Of a DNA stretch of 64,000 bases, positions 34,207 to 42,479 are shown piece by piece. Both the position numbers and the translations under genes were made by a program. Within the stretch, counting starts at the first letter, position 1. Every line of letters starts with the position of its first letter. The notes below the pieces were generated by a model. That model was not told the DNA's origin, did not search any database, and saw nothing but the letters and a program-made list of their open reading frames with translations. Source of the DNA: SYFY01 sp031385325. GTDB lineage: Bacteria > Pseudomonadota > Gammaproteobacteria > Pseudomonadales > Azotimanducaceae. Location of the stretch: positions 34,450 through 98,449 of the forward strand of contig JANNBJ010000147.1 in assembly GCA_031385325.1 (NCBI GenBank), read 5' to 3'.

Positions 34207-34799
34207 CTGGGTCTGGCTGCAACAAGCTGGTGCCAGCGTGTTATGTTGGGTGAATCGGGAAGCGGTACAACCTTCACCTGCCTGGCAAAATCCCAGGCGA
34301 TCACAAAGGTAATGTCGGCGATGCTGAACCGATCCCCTGCTAGATACTGATTGTTCTCGAGCTGCCGATCGAACATCGGTACGAAGTCCACTGCCGCTCG
34401 GGCAGAGACTTCTCCCCACTCTTTCACACACGTTTCACGATCCTTGAAGAAGCCCGTGATGTTGCGAAAAGCCGCCGCGACGTTGGCCATGAAATTGAGC
34501 TCCACCCGTCGATTCCACATCTCGATACGAGCAGCTTCAAGGCCAGGCGCGCCAAACAACGCCGGCTCTGGATTGATGTAGTCGAAGTATCGACAGATGG
34601 CGACGGATTCACCGAGATACGAACCATCGTCCAGTTCGAGTACCGGCACCCGGCCGGCCGGATTTTTTGCCAGATATTCTTCGGTGCGATTCTGTGCGCC
34701 ACGAATGTCGATGCCGACACGTTCGCAATCGATACCTTTTTCGGCCATGAAAATATGCACACGACGTGCATTGGGTGACGGGGCTTCGTACAGCTTCAC
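34191..34799 (-). CDS. Glutathione S-transferase family protein
   Basis: Soluble GST of 202 aa. The thioredoxin-like half begins VKLYEAPSPNARRVHIFMAEKGI and contains NPAGRVPVLELDDGSYLGESVAICRYFD, the glutathione-binding ESxAI segment; the helical half has AGDRFSIADITFVIAWDF, the usual capping box. The GTG at 34799 is chosen for its AGGA site and alignment. Its stop lies 16 bp inside the end of the convergent fusion gene. Substrate unknown. Confidence 0.9.
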   Translation of the reverse strand: MKLYEAPSPNARRVHIFMAEKGIDCERVGIDIRGAQNRTEEYLAKNPAGRVPVLELDDGSYLGESVAICRYFDYINPEPALFGAPGLEAARIEMWNRRVELNFMANVAAAFRNITGFFKDRETCVKEWGEVSARAAVDFVPMFDRQLENNQYLAGDRFSIADITFVIAWDFARQVKVVPLPDSPNITRWHQLVAARPSYSAA

Positions 34800-34812
34800 G
34801 GGGATTCCTGGT

Positions 34813-35547
34813 TTATTGATTGTCCATGACAGACAGGTGGGAGGTGTCCGGTGCCTTTGGCGTCGGCCTTCGTGGTGCATCCAGAATCAAAACACCGGGC
34901 TCGGCCAGAACAAAGTCGGGGTTCGCCGGCAACGTTACTTCCATTGCCTCGATATCCGAACCGAGGAAAGCACCGACTTCGGCCAGTTCGAATTCAACGA
35001 CAGGTGTTAACACAGGAGTGGACGGGCGTGCATCGCCGATACGGGCGCCGACCGGCAGAACTTCAAACTCAGGCGCCTTGATCTCCTGCTTTTCGCGTTC
35101 CAGTTCGGCCGCCGCAAAAGCTTTCATCTTGACCAGCGCGAAGTGAGAGGTATCGATCACACGGGGGACAAAGGGCTCACGCTCATCCGGCTCAAGAACA
35201 TAGCTGCCCGCTGGCAGAACAATCCACTCTTCGGGACTTGCACCGGATGCAGCGACGTCAGTTGGAGCGCTTGTTGCCGCGGCAGCTCGCCCCTCGGATG
35301 CAGGGGAGTCAGCTTCAGCGACTGGCTGCACACGCAGCCGCGCTCCGGCCTTCTTGAATACCGCCTGAAATTTCGCCGCCGTCTCATGATCCACACTCTT
35401 GCGAATCACCACGGGATTGCCCGTGAACAGCGACTGCACGCGCTCATCATCAAGCTTCAACGCCATGGCCAGCCGTTTGCGGACCACGGCAGGGTGTTGC
35501 CCCTCGATCACTTCACCACGGAATACCAATCGGTAGGTATCTGTCAC
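34813..35547 (-). CDS. Hypothetical protein with an N-terminal VFRGEV/GKPVV-like domain
   Basis: Unrecognised 244-aa soluble protein. The first ~75 residues (YRLVFRGEVIEGQHPAVVRKRLAMALKL...FTGNPVVIRKSVDHETAAKFQAVFKKAGARLRV) form a compact alpha/beta unit seen at the start of several uncharacterised gammaproteobacterial proteins. A low-complexity Ala/Ser/Thr linker follows, then an acidic, proline-rich tail with DTSH occurring twice, once near the C-terminus. No signal peptide or membrane helix. GTG start with GGGG upstream; 13 bp before the GST, so probably co-transcribed. Confidence 0.65.
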   Translation of the reverse strand: MTDTYRLVFRGEVIEGQHPAVVRKRLAMALKLDDERVQSLFTGNPVVIRKSVDHETAAKFQAVFKKAGARLRVQPVAEADSPASEGRAAAATSAPTDVAASGASPEEWIVLPAGSYVLEPDEREPFVPRVIDTSHFALVKMKAFAAAELEREKQEIKAPEFEVLPVGARIGDARPSTPVLTPVVEFELAEVGAFLGSDIEAMEVTLPANPDFVLAEPGVLILDAPRRPTPKAPDTSHLSVMDNQ

Positions 35548-35668
35548 GCATATCCCCGTATCGGCTCGTTACGTTCGTGTTTTGCGACTGGTTCGGGCTT
35601 CCCCTTCCTTCTGCCGCAAAAGCCCTGAATAATCCAGCGACATCACTGAGCATACTTGGAGACCGACC

Positions 35669-36760
35669 ATGGGTACACCCGCACGTGTAGTGGTTCTACC
35701 ACAAACCACATCACAGCTTCGCATTGAAGAGATCACCCTGCCCGACCCCGGCCCAACCCAGGTTGTTGTCAAACAGTACGCATCAGGCATCTGCCATTCA
35801 CAGCTGCATCAGATGCACCGCCCACGTGCCAACCCCGTGGTACTTGGCCACGAATCGACGGGCGTGGTGCTGAAAGTCGGCTCTGCCGTCACCCATGTGC
35901 GTGAAGGCGACACGGTGATGGTGACGTGGGTCCCACGTAATGCGAGCGCAGCCACCCGGCGACCGGTCCGTGCCGAACTCAAGGTCAGTGATGGCACAGC
36001 CATTTCCGAGAACGTGTTTACCTGGGCTGACCATACCATTGCCGACGAGCAGTATGTGGTCAAGGTGGCGGCCAACATCAAACGCGATGTCACCTCGATC
36101 ATCGGCTGCGCGGTGATGACGGGGGCAGGGGCGGTGATCAACACCGCTAACGTCCAGCCCGGTCAGAGCGTCGCGATTTTCGGCGTGGGTGGTGTTGGCT
36201 TGTCAGCCGTGGTCGGCGCGAAGATGGCCGGTGCGAATCCGATCATCGCGGTAGACCTGTCCGATGAAAAACTTGAGTTTGCCAAGCGCTTTGGTGCAAC
36301 GCATGGCATCAACGCCGGCCGTGAAGACCCGATTGCCGCCATCCATGCACTGACCGGCACAACGGGAAAATTCACCATCCTCAGTTCCAGTGTCAGCGGT
36401 GTGGACTACGCGTTCGACTGCATCGGCATCAAGAAAACCATGGAACAGATTCTGCCAGCCTGTCGCTCTGGACACTTTGGCGTCTGCAGTGGTGGCACAG
36501 CCGTGCTGGTTGGCGTGCCTTCCACCACTGTCGAGTTGAATGCCATGGACATGTTGCTCAACGAAAAACACTACATCGGCAGCATCGGCGGGTCGTGTGC
36601 GCCGGATCGTGATTTCCCGACCTTTCTCGACTGGTTTGAAAAAGGCACCCTTGATCTCAACGCCATGGTCACCGAAAGATTCAAGCTTGATGACATCAAT
36701 GCAGCCTGCCATGCGCTGGAAAGCGGCAAGATCAACGGCCGTGCGATCATGGAATTCTGA
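35669..36760 (+). CDS. Zinc-type alcohol dehydrogenase without the structural zinc lobe
   Basis: NAD(P)-dependent MDR dehydrogenase of 363 aa. Catalytic zinc ligands are present: Cys in ASGICHSQLH, then GHESTG. The Rossmann motif is FGVGGVGLSAVVGAKMAGA near residues 172-190, with acidic VDLSD after it. The four-cysteine structural zinc loop expected near residues 90-110 is missing: this stretch reads WVPRNASAATRRPVRA. It otherwise resembles the NDMA-dependent/class III ADH group. ATG has TTGGAGA 6 bases upstream. TGATG links it to the hydrolase. Confidence 0.88.
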   Translation: MGTPARVVVLPQTTSQLRIEEITLPDPGPTQVVVKQYASGICHSQLHQMHRPRANPVVLGHESTGVVLKVGSAVTHVREGDTVMVTWVPRNASAATRRPVRAELKVSDGTAISENVFTWADHTIADEQYVVKVAANIKRDVTSIIGCAVMTGAGAVINTANVQPGQSVAIFGVGGVGLSAVVGAKMAGANPIIAVDLSDEKLEFAKRFGATHGINAGREDPIAAIHALTGTTGKFTILSSSVSGVDYAFDCIGIKKTMEQILPACRSGHFGVCSGGTAVLVGVPSTTVELNAMDMLLNEKHYIGSIGGSCAPDRDFPTFLDWFEKGTLDLNAMVTERFKLDDINAACHALESGKINGRAIMEF

Positions 36761-37581
36761 TGACAACCCTGCCCACAGAACACGTCAACGTCGGTGATCT
36801 GTCGATGGCGTTTCAGCAGTGCGGCAGCGGCGAGCCGCTGGTGCTGTTGCATGGGTTTACCGGCGGCAAGCTGGATTTCCAGAACCAGATGCCATGGTTT
36901 GCCGATCAGTACCATGTCATCGCTCCGGATCAACGGGGCCACGGGGAAACCAGCCACGCGTTGCCTTATACCTTCGGGCAGCTGGTTACCGATCTGCTGG
37001 GCTTTCTTGACACACTTGCCATTGGACCGGTGCACCTGCTGGGTCATTCCTTGGGCGGGATGATCGCGATGCGCGCTGTTCTCACCGCCCCAGAACACTT
37101 CCGTTCACTGATTCTGATGGACACCTCCTCCCGCCCGGTATCGCTGATACCTCCGGAGTTGCGGGTTGAACTGGCCGAGAAAGCACGCGACAAGGGCACC
37201 GGCATTCTCGCCCGAGGCATGAGAACACTGGCGCGCACAGCATCACAGCAACGTGGCATCGATTTCCTCGGCGAGGATGAACACTGGCGGCGCATCGAGT
37301 GGAAGCTCGAACACATGGACTGGAGGGCATTTCGCGATCTTGGCAGCGAGTTGTGGACCCATGAAGCAGCAACCTCAAGACTGGCAGAGATTCGGATTCC
37401 GACCACGGTGATAGTTGGCGCCGACGACACCCGGTTCATCGACCCCTCAGCCGAGATGCATGCCGTCATTTCAGAATCACATCTGACAACCATCGCCGAT
37501 GCCGGACACAGTCCTCAGTACGAAAACGCATCTGCCTGGAAAATAGCAATACAAGACCATCTCAATCGGGCGCGACCATGA
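36760..37581 (+). CDS. Alpha/beta fold hydrolase
   Basis: Soluble hydrolase of 273 aa with LLHGFTGGKLDFQ (oxyanion hole), PDQRGHGETSH, the nucleophile elbow LLGHSLGGMIAM (Ser about residue 98), an Asp in VGADDTRFID and the His in ADAGHSPQYE. Complete catalytic triad; substrate not predictable. Overlaps ADH by TGATG and ppk2 by ATGA. Confidence 0.92.
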   Translation: MTTLPTEHVNVGDLSMAFQQCGSGEPLVLLHGFTGGKLDFQNQMPWFADQYHVIAPDQRGHGETSHALPYTFGQLVTDLLGFLDTLAIGPVHLLGHSLGGMIAMRAVLTAPEHFRSLILMDTSSRPVSLIPPELRVELAEKARDKGTGILARGMRTLARTASQQRGIDFLGEDEHWRRIEWKLEHMDWRAFRDLGSELWTHEAATSRLAEIRIPTTVIVGADDTRFIDPSAEMHAVISESHLTTIADAGHSPQYENASAWKIAIQDHLNRARP

Positions 37582-38504
37582 AAAACCAGGACCTCGCCGA
37601 GCGATTCCGCTACCAACCAGGCGCTCTCATCACCGAGGCCAAAACGCGCTGGAAAGGGATCGATGATCCCAAGGAACAACTTCGCAAGGCGGTCAAACGC
37701 ATAGCGAAGCTGCAGGAAAAGTTATACGCCGATGACCGCTTCGCGCTGCTGCTGATCTTTCAGGGCATGGACGCGGCAGGCAAGGACAGCACGATCAAGA
37801 AGGTGCTGACCGGCGTCAATCCGACCGGCTTTGAAACACGCAGTTTCAAAGCACCAACCTACGAACACAACGACCACAACTTTCTCTGGCGCCACTGGCA
37901 GGTGATGCCGGCGCGCGGGCACATCGGCATTTTCAATCGCTCGTATTACGAAGAAGTGCTGGTCGTTCGGGTTCATCCGGAAATCATCCAGGGCCAGCAG
38001 CTCGCCAACAAGAACACCAACGACGCGTTCTGGGAGCAGCGCTTCAAGGACTTTCGAGGCATGGAAGACCACCTCGCCTCCAATGGCGTGGTCGTCGTCA
38101 AATTTTTCCTGAACGTATCGAAAGAAGAACAGCGGGTTCGACTACTGGCACGCCTGAACGATGTCGACAAACTCTGGAAGTTCAATTCGCGGGATGTGGA
38201 TGAGCGAGAGCGTTGGGACGATTACCAGTCAGCTTTTCAGGACGCCATCGCCAATACCGATGCAGATCATGCTCCCTGGTACGTCGTGCCTGCCGATGAC
38301 AAACAGACGATGCAGGCCATCATTTCGAGCATCATCGCGCATACCCTGGACTCACTACCCCTCGCCTTCCCCGTACCCAAAGAAGAAGACATGGCGTCCT
38401 TTGAAAAGGCGCGGTTGATGCTGGAGGCGAATGCAAATACGTCGGATGCTCAGACCGACGATCGGACCAGGGGAGACGAGAAGTCGGACGAAGAGGACGA
38501 GTAG
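37578..38504 (+). CDS. PPK2-family polyphosphate kinase
   Basis: Polyphosphate:nucleotide phosphotransferase (308 aa) that interconverts polyphosphate with AMP/ADP or GDP. Walker A is FQGMDAAGKDSTIKKVL; RSFKAPTYEHNDHNFLWRHW and IGIFNRSYYEEVLVVRVHPE are typical of the TIGR03709/class III-like group. C-terminal tail (after residue ~280) is acidic and low-complexity (TSDAQTDDRTRGDEKSDEEDE), probably disordered. Last gene of a three-gene operon. Confidence 0.94.
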   Translation: MKNQDLAERFRYQPGALITEAKTRWKGIDDPKEQLRKAVKRIAKLQEKLYADDRFALLLIFQGMDAAGKDSTIKKVLTGVNPTGFETRSFKAPTYEHNDHNFLWRHWQVMPARGHIGIFNRSYYEEVLVVRVHPEIIQGQQLANKNTNDAFWEQRFKDFRGMEDHLASNGVVVVKFFLNVSKEEQRVRLLARLNDVDKLWKFNSRDVDERERWDDYQSAFQDAIANTDADHAPWYVVPADDKQTMQAIISSIIAHTLDSLPLAFPVPKEEDMASFEKARLMLEANANTSDAQTDDRTRGDEKSDEEDE

Positions 38505-38520
38505 CCTATCAAAACCGATC

Positions 38521-38540
38521 TGGTCTCACTTCCGAGACCA
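38521..38540 (-). terminator. Terminator hairpin at ppk2/hydrolase junction
   Basis: TGGTCTC-ACTTCC-GAGACCA gives a 7-bp stem. On the minus strand it is followed by GATCGGTTTTGATAGG, and it overlaps the last codons of the reverse hydrolase gene. It may also stop the ppk2 transcript. Confidence 0.6.
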
Positions 38541-39518
38541 TCGATCCGCCGGCTCCAGCACACCGGCTGGCCCCTGCCCATCAAGCCAGGCCCGCGCTGC
38601 TGCGTCTCCAGCTACCCACGCATCCCAGAACGCAGTTGTCAGTGCCAGGATCGCCTGGTGGTGATTCGGGTTGCGCGCCAATGAATCACCGGGCAGGGCT
38701 CGGTCGGTGAACGCGGAATGTTCAGCGTCGTTCAACACCAGTTCGTACTTTCCACCGGCCGGCAAAGCGGGATAAACCGCGAGCCGAGAGGCGAGGTCGG
38801 CGTTGCCGATGGGGGCTGTGTCTTTGGTACCCGTGAGGAGCATCCACGGCAGGCTGATTGCGCCGAAGGCTGACTCTGCCGTGCCGCGGCGTGGGGTGGA
38901 AGGACTCATGATGACGGCCGCGTCTATCCGTTTGTCAGTAAACAAGGTCCGGCCGCGGGGATCGCGCTGACCGCTGACTGCCTGTGTCGTCACCGCACCG
39001 AACGAGTGGCCCGACATGCCCACCTTGTCCATGTCAAGGCGACCTGCCAGCGGATGCCCCTGCATGACTCCCCAACGGGTGAGCTGATCAAGCACAGCGG
39101 GCACATCCTGCACACGCGCAATGAATGTCTGCAGATTTGCAGCTTTGCGTAACGCAGCCATACGCTCTGCTGGCGCTACTCCCTGCCACACACTGGTATC
39201 GTTGCCTGGATGCTGCAGAAAGACCGCCACATAACCCCGCGCCGCCCAATGCTTGCCAAGATAGACACTGCCCTCTCGCGATCCACCCAGGCCATGACTG
39301 AACAGCACCACCGGTGCTGGCGAGGTTTGCCGCGGCAGATAGATCCGCACAGGAATCTCACGCTTGCGGGTAACGTCGGCGATGTTCAGATCAAGCGGCT
39401 GAGCCAGCGCTTCACTGGTCACTCGCAGTGGGTCGTAGGGCTCACTCGATGCCAGCCCTGCGACCAACACCATGCACACAGCAAGCAGTGCGAGCGGCGA
39501 TCTGCACGGAAGTGTCAT
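38526..39518 (-). CDS. Secreted dienelactone-hydrolase/PAF-acetylhydrolase-like esterase
   Basis: Exported hydrolase of 330 aa. The leader LPCRSPLALLAVCMVLVAGLASSE predicts a periplasmic or secreted protein. It has VVLFSHGLGGSREGSVYL, a nucleophile elbow GMSGHSFGAVTTQA near residue 170 and a His in LNDAEHSAFTD, as in the PAF-acetylhydrolase isoform II-like family. Start at 39518 is set by the ATGA overlap with the gene upstream; the frame remains open far upstream but is only a shadow of the beta-lactamase gene. Confidence 0.87.
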   Translation of the reverse strand: MTLPCRSPLALLAVCMVLVAGLASSEPYDPLRVTSEALAQPLDLNIADVTRKREIPVRIYLPRQTSPAPVVLFSHGLGGSREGSVYLGKHWAARGYVAVFLQHPGNDTSVWQGVAPAERMAALRKAANLQTFIARVQDVPAVLDQLTRWGVMQGHPLAGRLDMDKVGMSGHSFGAVTTQAVSGQRDPRGRTLFTDKRIDAAVIMSPSTPRRGTAESAFGAISLPWMLLTGTKDTAPIGNADLASRLAVYPALPAGGKYELVLNDAEHSAFTDRALPGDSLARNPNHHQAILALTTAFWDAWVAGDAAARAWLDGQGPAGVLEPADRWSRK

Positions 39519-40647
39519 AAGGCAATCGACTGATAGGCGGCCTGCAGAATCCCGGCCCCTCGTGTATCGCCCAGCAGACTGTCTTCCATGCGATTCATGA
39601 CATAGGACACACACAACCGCGCATCCTGATCGATGACGACCGTGGAGCCACCCCAACCGCCCCAGTAGGCAACATGCGGGTTCGGTCCCATGGGCATGAC
39701 TTCGCTGGTGAGGCCATAACCCATGCCAAAAACGATAGGTACACCCAGCACCAGGTCCTGAGTGTGCGTCTGCTTGTCGAAGATCCGTCTGGTACCTGCT
39801 TCGCTGAGAATACGTTTGCCAAATGCGATGCCACCATTGGCCATGGCGGTCTGTGCACGCACGATGCTGCGCGCATTGCCATGACCATTGGCGGCGGGAA
39901 TTTCGGCCTTGCGCCACCCGGTTGTACGGGAATCGCGCGCATCGATCTTCGGATTGGCAAAAGAGCGGCCGGCAATCGACTTCGGATCGGCCATGCCAGC
40001 GGGTGCAACCGCTGGTGGAATCAGTTCACCGATGCGCGGAAACGCTGATTCTGGCGTGCCGATATGAAAGTCTGCGCCAGTAGGCTCAGCAATTTCACTG
40101 CGAAAAAACGCACCGATGCTCTGCCCGGTGATGCGCCTGATGACCTCGCCAATGAGGTGACCTTGAGTGATGGCGTGATAACCGCTCTGCGTGCCTGGTT
40201 CCCACCAAGGCTGTTGCCTGGCCAGTGCGTTCACCATCTTGTCCCAGTCGTACACGTCATCTGCCGTCATCGGTTCATCCATGCCGGACAGTCCGGCACT
40301 GTGGCTCTGAAGTGACGAACCTCGACCTTCTCCTTGCCACTGCGTGCAAACTCCGGCCAGTACTTCGAGACCGGTGCATAGAGATCAACTTCTCCTCGAT
40401 CAGCCAGCAACAACATGCTCATCGCCGCCATCGTCTTGGTCGATGAGTAAACGTTGACGATCGTGTCTTTTTCCCACGGCAGCGTCTTCGCGGCATCACG
40501 ATGCCCACCCCAGAGATCGACCACCATCTCGCCGTTCAGACTGATCGCAACGCTTGCACCGAGATCGTCTTTTTCGGCAAAGTTCGCCGCAAGCGCCGCC
40601 CGTACATTCGCAAAGCGTGGATCAAAGGTGCCGTGAATCTCGGTCAT
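39515..40647 (-). pseudogene. Class C beta-lactamase-family serine hydrolase, frameshifted
   Basis: Together the two reading frames encode a full EstB/beta-lactamase-like esterase. The first frame (40647 to ~40310) has the SxxK nucleophile in VYSSTKTMAAM and ends LYAPVSKYWPEFARSGKEKVEVRHF. The remainder is in another frame: SHSAGLSGMDEPMTADDVYDW, then QPWWEPGTQSGYHA, and the C-terminal YWGGWGGSTVV. The break lies near 40306-40310, where HF is followed by two bases (AG) instead of a leucine codon before SHS, i.e. one missing base. Either a recent inactivation or a sequence error. Overlaps the downstream hydrolase by ATGA. Confidence 0.85.
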
Positions 40648-40696
40648 GCGGGTTTACTCCAGTTCAGATTAACTCAGTCAATTTGCAGACCGCGGC

Positions 40697-41137
40697 TCAG
40701 TCGATCACGGCCCATTGCAACAAAGTAAAGGCAGGCTTGGCGTCTGTGTGGTGCTCGAACACACCTCGTACACGCGCACCGATGGTAATCGGCTGCCGTG
40801 GATCACCCAGCAGATTGCCAACCATTCGCACATTGCCTGCGTGCGGCAGTTCGACGAGTACGACGATATAGGGGCCTTGATCCTTCAGTGCCGGGTGAAC
40901 CGGATGCCAGATCCGCTCGTGACTGTAGATGATACCTTCGGGCCTGGTTTCTTCGAAGGTCAGGTCATCGCTGTGACACTGGTGGCAAATGAACTCCGGC
41001 CCCCACAGCCATGTGCTGCAGGCACGACAACGCTGCAACAGAAGCTGATCGTTGGCGAGCCCCTCCCAGAACGGGGTATCGAGTCCATCCCCGGATGGCA
41101 TCGGCTGTGGCAGGCCTGGTAACAGGTAAGCACTCAT
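40697..41137 (-). CDS. Zn-ribbon/OB-fold (DUF35) acyl-CoA-binding partner of thiolase-like protein
   Basis: Small protein of 146 aa. A rubredoxin-like zinc knuckle C-x2-C-x11-C-x2-C (CRACSTWLWGPEFICHQC) precedes an OB-fold with GIIYSHERIWHPVHP and YIVVLVELPHAGNVRMVGNL. DUF35 proteins act with thiolase-superfamily partners, for instance in Ltp2-ChsH2 retro-aldolase complexes of steroid side-chain breakdown. The start at 41137 has GGAGG upstream and overlaps the thiolase stop (ATGA), so they are made as a pair. Confidence 0.92.
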   Translation of the reverse strand: MSAYLLPGLPQPMPSGDGLDTPFWEGLANDQLLLQRCRACSTWLWGPEFICHQCHSDDLTFEETRPEGIIYSHERIWHPVHPALKDQGPYIVVLVELPHAGNVRMVGNLLGDPRQPITIGARVRGVFEHHTDAKPAFTLLQWAVID

Positions 41138-42312
41138 CGTGTCGCCTCCGATCCAAAGATGCAGGAACTGACCGGTGTCACCATCGGCCCCGAAATCACC
41201 ATGGAAACATTCACATCCTGCACCTGACTGGTGGACTGTCCCCACACCTGGCGCACGGCTTCGACGTTGAGGCCGAGCCCATGCATGTAACACTCGGCCA
41301 GATTGCCACCACTGGTGTTCAGTGGCAGCGAGCCTCCGTCGGCCAGAAATCGGTCTTTCACAAAAAATTCGTTACAGGCGTCCGGTGCACAAAAACCATG
41401 TTCAACCATCGCCATCAGCACGCCACCCGTAAAGTTTTCGTAACTCTGCAGTACATCCACATCAGTGGGTTGCACACCGGCCATCGCATACAGTCTCGGC
41501 GCGAGAGGTTTGAAGCTGGAGGATGCGTAGTCGGGGGTGTTATGCACCGAAGCACCGGAACGATGCTGTGATCCGGCGACTGCGCCGAGCACATAACAGG
41601 GAGGATGCGGGAAGTCCTTCACCCGTTCCGCGCTCACCAGAATCATCGCTGCCGCACCATCGTTTTCCAGACAGCAATCGAACAGATGAAAGGGTTCAAC
41701 AATCCAGCGGGATTCTTCATAACGGGTTTCATCCAGCGGCCGGCCATACATCACGGCGCGCGGATTATTCTGCGCATGGTGGTATGACGCCAAAGCAATC
41801 GACCGCAAGGCGTTCTGGTGCACACCATGTTCGTGCATGAATCGGGTTACTTTCATCGCAAACATCTGGGCCGGTGACATGAGGCCAAACGGCAACGTGT
41901 GGGCAAACGCACCCGAGATCGAATTACTGCGCGGGCCTTGTCCAAAGCGACCAAACTGGCCCTGCGCGAGGGCACGAAACACGACCACACAATCGGCCAC
42001 CCCGGTGGCTATGGCGGCCGATGCATTGGCGATGGCTGCGGATCCGCCACCACCTCCACCACCCCATTGCATGCTGGCAAAGCGCAGTTCGTGGCAACCC
42101 AGCGCCGCCGATAGTCTGGACGGCTCACTGCGATCATTCGAATAGGAGGCAAACCCGTCGATCTCTTTCGGCGAGATGCCGGCGTTGTGACAGGCTTTCA
42201 GAATCGCGTTCAGCGCCAGCCTGAATTCCGGATCAGGGCTGCCCCCGCGTTTGTAATACGGCGTTTCGCCTACCCCAACCACTGCCACCTGATGTCGCAA
42301 TGTTCTGTTCAT
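41134..42312 (-). CDS. Thiolase-superfamily protein (SCP-x/Ltp2-like), no nucleophilic cysteine
   Basis: Thiolase-fold protein of 392 aa. It starts RHQVAVVGVGETPYYKRGG and has ISPKEIDGFASYSND. At the position of the thiolase active-site Cys the sequence is a run of glycines (QWGGGGGGGSAAIANASAAI). Near the C-terminus the usual GHP motif is replaced by NTSGGNLAECYMHGLGLN, and a Tyr occurs in LQSYENFTGG. Loss of Cys with gain of Tyr resembles Ltp2-type aldolases rather than thiolases. The partner is the DUF35 protein immediately downstream. Pathway unknown; steroid-like or branched acyl-CoA breakdown is a guess. Confidence 0.87.
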   Translation of the reverse strand: MNRTLRHQVAVVGVGETPYYKRGGSPDPEFRLALNAILKACHNAGISPKEIDGFASYSNDRSEPSRLSAALGCHELRFASMQWGGGGGGGSAAIANASAAIATGVADCVVVFRALAQGQFGRFGQGPRSNSISGAFAHTLPFGLMSPAQMFAMKVTRFMHEHGVHQNALRSIALASYHHAQNNPRAVMYGRPLDETRYEESRWIVEPFHLFDCCLENDGAAAMILVSAERVKDFPHPPCYVLGAVAGSQHRSGASVHNTPDYASSSFKPLAPRLYAMAGVQPTDVDVLQSYENFTGGVLMAMVEHGFCAPDACNEFFVKDRFLADGGSLPLNTSGGNLAECYMHGLGLNVEAVRQVWGQSTSQVQDVNVSMVISGPMVTPVSSCIFGSEATR

Positions 42313-42479
42313 GGCCCTTCTCTTCCCCTTTCTTCCCGTTCGACACGCTGGACGATAACGCCACATACCGATCCGGACAACGCAATCAACAACTTGCATT
42401 CCCCAGTCGCACAAAAATCGTGCGTGCAACGCCGTGCTCAATTGAGGTTAAATCGCGGTCTGGGGTGGTAACCAATATC

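Noticed and set aside
38526..39917. A 463-residue reading for the secreted hydrolase
   Set aside because: The first ~133 residues are a shadow of the beta-lactamase gene in another frame; the leader MTLPCRSPL and the ATGA overlap set the start at 39518.
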